Shown here one piece after another: positions 39,435-43,654 of a stretch of DNA of 43,654 nt. The notes under the pieces are model-generated. The model made no database searches. It was not told where the DNA came from and was given only the letters and a program-made list of their open reading frames with translations. A program made the position numbers and the translations under genes. The stretch lies in NCBI GenBank assembly GCA_902800435.1, contig CADCEQ010000016.1, forward strand, positions 1-43,654. Direction: 5' to 3'. The DNA comes from an uncultured Prevotellaceae bacterium (GTDB lineage Bacteria > Bacteroidota > Bacteroidia > Bacteroidales > Bacteroidaceae). Every line of letters starts with the position of its first letter. Positions within the stretch are counted from its first letter, which is position 1.

Positions 39435-40610
39435 ATGAAAAAGAACGTATTACTGAACTTGCTGGCCTTGCTTTGCTTGCGCGGCCAAACCTTTGCAGAG
39501 AACTGGATGAGCCGACTGCCCGACGATGCTTACGTAGCCGTGGTGTCTATTCCCGGCGCGCACGATGCCGCCACAGGATGCGGATGGGACGAGGACAGCG
39601 AAGAACTCGGCGATAACTTCGCCAAGACGCAGGACCTCGACCTGAAGGTCCTCTGGAGTGCCGGCGTTAGGGCATTCGACTTCAGGCCCTGCGTATATGA
39701 GGAGTATATGAACCTAAACCACGGCATCGTCCCTACAAAGATGCACTTCGAGGATGCGCTCTCGATGCTGCGCGACTCGCTGACGGCCAACCCCTCGGAG
39801 TTTGTCGTCATCCATCTGCTGCACGAGCGCGACGGCGACCGCATAGAGGATGTATACGACGCCCGCCTGCTTGAATTGCTGAGGCGCGACGACCTGAAAG
39901 ACTACTTCGTAGACTTCAAGACCGACCTGAAGGTCAGCGAGATACGCGGCAAGATGCTGATACTGAGCCGCGACAACTACTCGACGAATCCTGTTGGCGG
40001 CATCTTCAAGAACTGGACGGGCGAGGTGAACTGGACCAAGCAGACGGCAGGGCGTATTGTCGGCCCAAGAGCGGCCACCGGATTCCTCTATATGCAGGAC
40101 TTTTCAGACACCCATGCAGCAGGAGCCCTCGACACCAAGATTGCCGCCATCAACCGGATGCTGGACTTCAGCACAACACACGAAACGACAACCAAGTCGA
40201 CCATCCGCTGGATACTGAACTTCGCGTCGGCCTACTCAAAGGTGATGAACCTTTTCGGGACGGCTATCTCCACCAGCGAAGGCTACCGCGACAATGCCAG
40301 CCATACCCACGCTGCCTTCCTCAATTACTTCAGCACCCACGAGGCCGGTCCGACGGGCATCGTGCTGATGGACTTTGCCGGAGTGGACACCAGCGAAGGC
40401 TATGAGGTGAAAGGGCGTCAGCTGGTGCAAGCTATCATCGAGAACAACTTCAAATACCTGCAAGGCACGCCAAGTGCCCTTGTGCCCATGCATGACACCC
40501 CGAGCAACCACAGCTTCTACTCGTTAGCAGGCACTCTCTCCCCCACTCCACAGAAGGGACTCAACATAGCCCGCCAGACCGACGGTGCTGTCAGGAAAAT
40601 CATTTATTAA
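39435..40610 (+). CDS. Secreted phosphatidylinositol-specific phospholipase C-like protein with T9SS-type tail
   Basis: 391 residues. Signal peptide MKKNVLLNLLALLCLRGQTFA. The PI-PLC X-domain barrel has SIPGAHDAATG with catalytic His43 and NLNHGI with His96, LWSAGVRAFDFRP between them and FVVIHLLHERDGD following. These correspond to the two active-site His of bacterial PI-PLC. The last 30 residues (FYSLAGTLSPTPQKGLNIAR then DGAVRKIIY) look like the short type-A sorting signal of the type IX secretion system. sprA, its translocon gene, is in this window. It may cleave phosphatidylinositol or related lipids outside the cell. The start at 39435 follows the promoter; the longer frame would begin before it. 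YqiA-like gene follows after 12 bases. Confidence 0.82.
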   Translation: MKKNVLLNLLALLCLRGQTFAENWMSRLPDDAYVAVVSIPGAHDAATGCGWDEDSEELGDNFAKTQDLDLKVLWSAGVRAFDFRPCVYEEYMNLNHGIVPTKMHFEDALSMLRDSLTANPSEFVVIHLLHERDGDRIEDVYDARLLELLRRDDLKDYFVDFKTDLKVSEIRGKMLILSRDNYSTNPVGGIFKNWTGEVNWTKQTAGRIVGPRAATGFLYMQDFSDTHAAGALDTKIAAINRMLDFSTTHETTTKSTIRWILNFASAYSKVMNLFGTAISTSEGYRDNASHTHAAFLNYFSTHEAGPTGIVLMDFAGVDTSEGYEVKGRQLVQAIIENNFKYLQGTPSALVPMHDTPSNHSFYSLAGTLSPTPQKGLNIARQTDGAVRKIIY

Positions 40611-40622
40611 GAAAGAAACACA

Positions 40623-41636
40623 ATGGAACAACAGAACCAATACATCAAGCAGTTTCCCGAACTGATGAAGGGAAAGAAGATTATGTACGTCCACGGCTTT
40701 GCCAGCAGCGGACAGTCAGGAACGGCGAAACGCATCCGCACGGTATTTCCCAATGCGACGGTCATTGCTCCCGACCTGCCCATTCACCCGCAGGAGGCCC
40801 TCGACCTGCTGCACAGAACGTGCGACACGGAGCGGCCCGACCTCATCATCGGCACGTCGATGGGCGGCATGTACACCGAACAACTCTATGGCTTCGACCG
40901 CATCGTGGTAAACCCGGCCTTCCGCATTGCCGACACCATGCAGGAGCACGGGCTGACGGGCAAGCAGCAGTTTCTCTCGCCCCGCCAGGACGGCGCGCAG
41001 GAGTTCTATGTGGACAAGCCGCTGGTGAAGGAGTACCGTGCGGCCACGGAAGGAAACTTCGCCCACGCCGACGATGCTGACGAGCAGCACCGTGTCTTCG
41101 GACTCTTCGGCGACAAGGACGAACTGGTACACACATTCGACATCTTTCCTTACCAGCAGGGAATACCCTTCCACGGCGAGCACCGCATGAACGACCACTC
41201 GTTCATGCACGCAGTAGTGCCTGTGATTCGTTGGATTGACGACCGCCAGGAGGGGCGTGAGCGACCCATCGTCTACATCGGGACCGAGACGCTCTGGCAG
41301 CCTGATGGCATGGTGCGCTCGTCGATGCAGAAAGCGGTGCGGCTGCTGATAGAACGCTATCAGGTGTATTTCGTATCGTACGATATGACAGCCGACGGCA
41401 TCGCCCGGCTGAAGGAGCGGCTACAGGAACATATCAGCGTACCGGCATGGGGGCACACCGTGATTACGAACCAGCGCAACCTGCTCTACGGCGACTACCT
41501 CATACAGGAAGCCTGCGGCGCACGCTGGCCCGGCAAGGAGCCGGAGCCGATGGCCACACCCATAGAGTTTGGCAGCGACACGTTCAAGACGTGGGACGAC
41601 ATCATCGAGTACTTCTCGCGACTGGGAGGACAGTAA
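40623..41636 (+). CDS. YqiA/YcfP-type alpha/beta hydrolase with a C-terminal HAD-like domain
   Basis: 337 residues. Residues 1-210 are a YqiA-like esterase: IMYVHGFASSG at about 20-30, nucleophile Ser79 in GTSMGG, FGDKDELVHT and the candidate catalytic His in MNDHSFMHAV. From about 215 a second domain begins (PIVYIGTETLWQPDG) and continues through VITNQRNLLYGDYLIQEACG. That resembles the end of 5'-deoxynucleotidase (NT5C-like) HAD proteins, but the DxDxT nucleophile motif is absent. Cytoplasmic, substrate unknown. Follows the PI-PLC gene by 12 bases; stop is 3 bases from the convergent small gene. Confidence 0.75.
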   Translation: MEQQNQYIKQFPELMKGKKIMYVHGFASSGQSGTAKRIRTVFPNATVIAPDLPIHPQEALDLLHRTCDTERPDLIIGTSMGGMYTEQLYGFDRIVVNPAFRIADTMQEHGLTGKQQFLSPRQDGAQEFYVDKPLVKEYRAATEGNFAHADDADEQHRVFGLFGDKDELVHTFDIFPYQQGIPFHGEHRMNDHSFMHAVVPVIRWIDDRQEGRERPIVYIGTETLWQPDGMVRSSMQKAVRLLIERYQVYFVSYDMTADGIARLKERLQEHISVPAWGHTVITNQRNLLYGDYLIQEACGARWPGKEPEPMATPIEFGSDTFKTWDDIIEYFSRLGGQ

Positions 41637-41639
41637 GCC

Positions 41640-41858
41640 TCAGACGGCACTGTAGCCCGTAGTGGCGATGGTCTCTATGACGTCCTTGATGTTCTTCTCG
41701 CTGTAGCCGTCCTTCTCGAGCTGGCAGCGGTTCTGCTCAAGAACGGCGTCCTCCTGCTCGTTATTCTTGTAGGTGACGAACTTGCCCTTCGACTCGGCGA
41801 TGAACCATCCTACGAGGGCTACGGCGATGAATGCTAAGATTGCAATGATTGTTGTCAT
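41640..41858 (-). CDS. Small single-TM membrane protein, unknown function
   Basis: 72 residues: one N-terminal hydrophobic segment MTTIIAILAFIAVALVGWFIA, then a charged, helix-prone tail (EQEDAVLEQNRCQLEKDG, KNIKDVIETIATTGYSAV). It lies 16 bases downstream of the PEP/pyruvate-binding gene, in the same direction, and could be co-transcribed. No family recognised. Confidence 0.7.
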   Translation of the reverse strand: MTTIIAILAFIAVALVGWFIAESKGKFVTYKNNEQEDAVLEQNRCQLEKDGYSEKNIKDVIETIATTGYSAV

Positions 41859-41874
41859 AATGCTTACCTTTCTT

Positions 41875-43654
41875 CTATTTTATGTTTGTTTCTTGTTCTG
41901 GTAAAAGGATGACGCCCGTCTGCTTCTTGCCGTCCATCATGATCTTCAGCGGACGCTCGAAGCGCACATGGCGCACGTACTCGGTCTCCTCAACGGCGGG
42001 CATCCGGTCGAGGATGTCCTGCTGGAACAGACCGTCACCGGTGTAGGTATTGATGGTGAAATAGCCGACGCCGAACGAAGTGAGATTCTGGAAGAAGTGA
42101 GTGCCCTGCGAGGGATCCACGTGATAGTTCTTCAGGCCGCTCTCAACGATGACGCGGGCCGCCGAGATATGGGGCCACTTCACGGGGATGCCGAGCCAGT
42201 AGTCGGAGCTGCCCCAGCGGCCGGGGCCTACAAGAACATACGACGAGCCGCTGTCGAGGAAGCGCTGGTTGATGCGCTCGATGTGTGAGGCAATAGTGGG
42301 ATTGTTGGCAGCGGTGAAGTCCTCGCCGGCCTTGACGTAGACGACGTCGCAGACATCCTCGGAGATACCGTGGCCCAGTGAGTTGTTGGAGCGCAGCAGG
42401 CACTGGCTGTCGGGAATCTGCTGCAGGTCCTCGTCGAGCACCTGCTTGGAGTCGACGATGGGGCGTATCTGCAGCAGGTAGAGCGTACCCGTCTTGTCGT
42501 CGTTCAGGTTGCAGGCCAGCTCAATCTCAATGGGGCGCCGCATCTCCTCAGAGCCGTACTTCTGAACCAGCTGCAACAGCTCCGGCAGCGGGAAGATGCC
42601 CTGCTGGAGCACGCCGCAGAAGGTGATGACCTTTCGGCCGCCCTCGTAGATGCCGTCGCGGATGACCTGGTCAACGGGGTCGAAGGTCGAGGCGATATAG
42701 GTGAGCGAGCCGTCCTGGTCGGCCTGTTTCACGCGGAGTTTCTTGATATTGAAGCCGTCGTCGACCTTGAAGTCGGCACCGACGTGCGACATGTCCAAGG
42801 CGTAGAAGCGGGTCTGCGTGTCGCGCAGCGCCGTCTCCATCTCCGAGGTCTGGAGCACCTGCGTGGGGTGATAGGGCGAGACGCGCAGGGTCTGTCCGCC
42901 GTCGACGATATATTTTCCCAATCCTAAGGCCAGGGATGCTATGCCCTCCTCGGCGGTCTCGTCGCCGATGGGGTAGTAGTTCAGCGAGCGGAGCACGCCC
43001 GAGAACGTCGGGTAATAGTTGTCGCCATACTGCCGGCCCACAACCTCCTGCAGGATGACGGCCATCTTCTCCTGGTCGATGACGTTCTGCGTGGCAATCA
43101 TATAGGCCTTCGAGTCCTTGTAGTAGACTGAGGCATAGACGCCCTTGATGGCACAGGCCATCATGCGCAGCATCTCGTACTTGTCGTCCAGATAGGGAAT
43201 CATGTAGGTAGAGTAGATGCCGGCAAAGGGCTGGTAGTGGGAGTCCTCGAGCAGCGAACTGGAACGCACGGCGATGGGCGACTTCACGGCATCGAAGAAC
43301 GTGAAGAAGTCGGCTATCAGCGAGTCGGGCAGCTGGGCACGGAGGAAGTGCTGCAGAATGACCTCGTCGGGGGCGTCGCTGAGGGCGATAGGATAGAGGT
43401 TGTTCTTCTCCATGAACTCGTCGAAGAAGTCGGTGCAGAGCACGACGGTCTTCGGTATCGACACCTCAGCGCCCTCATACTGGTTCAGCTCGGGGTGGCG
43501 CTTGATGATGCGGTCGAGGAAGGCCAGGCCGCGGCCCTTGCCGCCGAGCGAGCCCTCGCCGATGCGGGCGAAGTGGGCATAGCGGTCGAACTTCAGACGG
43601 TCGAAGACGGCCACCACGCCGATGTTCTTCATGCGGCGGTACTGCACGATGGCG
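41875..43654 (-). CDS. PEP/pyruvate-binding domain protein, 3' part (gene continues past the right edge)
   Basis: About 590 C-terminal residues are visible; the frame is open to the window edge, and an apparent GTG start at 43647 is not convincing. The PEP-synthase-like ATP-grasp part has RIGEGSLGGKGRGLAFLDRI, SPIAVRSSSLLEDSHYQPFAG, IASLALGLGKYIVDGGQTLRV, LACNLNDDKTGTLYLLQIRP and VLVGPGRWGSSDYWLGIPV. No phosphohistidine or PEP-TIM-barrel domain follows. Bacteroidetes proteins of this form are about 1,000 residues with an extra N-terminal domain. The reaction is uncertain: PEP synthase-like by name only. Confidence 0.82.
   Translation of the reverse strand, partial: AIVQYRRMKNIGVVAVFDRLKFDRYAHFARIGEGSLGGKGRGLAFLDRIIKRHPELNQYEGAEVSIPKTVVLCTDFFDEFMEKNNLYPIALSDAPDEVILQHFLRAQLPDSLIADFFTFFDAVKSPIAVRSSSLLEDSHYQPFAGIYSTYMIPYLDDKYEMLRMMACAIKGVYASVYYKDSKAYMIATQNVIDQEKMAVILQEVVGRQYGDNYYPTFSGVLRSLNYYPIGDETAEEGIASLALGLGKYIVDGGQTLRVSPYHPTQVLQTSEMETALRDTQTRFYALDMSHVGADFKVDDGFNIKKLRVKQADQDGSLTYIASTFDPVDQVIRDGIYEGGRKVITFCGVLQQGIFPLPELLQLVQKYGSEEMRRPIEIELACNLNDDKTGTLYLLQIRPIVDSKQVLDEDLQQIPDSQCLLRSNNSLGHGISEDVCDVVYVKAGEDFTAANNPTIASHIERINQRFLDSGSSYVLVGPGRWGSSDYWLGIPVKWPHISAARVIVESGLKNYHVDPSQGTHFFQNLTSFGVGYFTINTYTGDGLFQQDILDRMPAVEETEYVRHVRFERPLKIMMDGKKQTGVILLPEQETNIK

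Noticed and set aside
41875..43647. Complete gene starting at the GTG at 43647
   Set aside because: The frame is open to the window edge, the sequence before it is still protein-like, and family members are longer, so the gene is partial.

Overview
The window looks like a chromosomal segment of a fairly GC-rich Bacteroidales bacterium, most likely Prevotella/Segatella-like. The support is the TAnnTTTGC-type promoter boxes with little Shine-Dalgarno signal, the SprA type IX secretion translocon, Oar-like and other carboxypeptidase-regulatory/plug/barrel receptors, lipoproteins with acidic residues after the lipobox Cys, a T9SS-type C-terminal tail, BACON and GIN domains, DUF4831, and a GH109 enzyme. 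No rRNA, tRNA, CRISPR array, transposase or integrase was seen. Genus is inferred, not demonstrated.

Layout. 1-2132 (minus): ruvA followed by the 5' part of sprA, both carrying short GC-rich palindromic repeats inside the reading frame. 2133-2806: a gene-free, repeat-dense stretch. 2807-4778: an AEC-family transporter divergent from meso-diaminopimelate dehydrogenase (ddh). 4897-12382 (minus): an hpt-adk fusion gene, obg, an Oar-like receptor and an OB-fold/BACON lipoprotein. 12526-15151 (plus): nnr (NAD(P)HX repair; apparently leaderless mRNA) and a DUF4831 gene. 15223-26086 (minus): a nine-gene envelope export run made of a simple ABC pair, a GntR/YtrA-like regulator, a large beta-barrel protein, a LolD-like ATPase, two MacB-type permeases, a membrane-fusion protein and a TolC protein. 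A dyad that could be the regulator's operator sits next to the first gene's promoter. 26256-28852: a small OMP and a solitary VapE-type ATPase. 28853-34694 (minus): class II fructose-bisphosphate aldolase and a second tripartite exporter (TolC, MacA-like, MacB ATPase, permease). 34838-37327 (plus): a GH109 lipoprotein and an N-acetylhexosamine-1-kinase-like protein. 37629-43654: aquaporin, GIN-domain lipoprotein, PI-PLC with a sorting tail, YqiA-like hydrolase with a degenerate HAD-like tail, a small membrane protein and a partial PEP/pyruvate-binding protein.

Most notable is a structured repeat. Three copies (A at 2210-2303, B at 27044-27131, C at 28563-28660 on the minus strand) share one geometry: a stem strand, exactly 14 nt, a conserved 24-nt core starting GCCTTTGT, 1-3 nt, the complementary stem strand, then another copy of the first strand that could pair instead. 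Stem sequences differ between copies (ACCTCCCG versus CTCCTAACC) while complementarity is kept, which is covariation. Copies B and C point inward and flank the solitary VapE gene like terminal inverted repeats; copy A is alone in the gap between ruvA and the AEC gene. This VapE-plus-repeat arrangement is the best candidate for an undescribed element here.

Other recurring themes are (1) a dispersed palindromic GC-rich repeat that also enters coding sequence, (2) operon spacers each built from a private short word repeated in tandem, and (3) a promoter/short transcript/terminator unit upstream of the aquaporin gene. All functional calls come from reading motifs in the sequence; no database search was possible.
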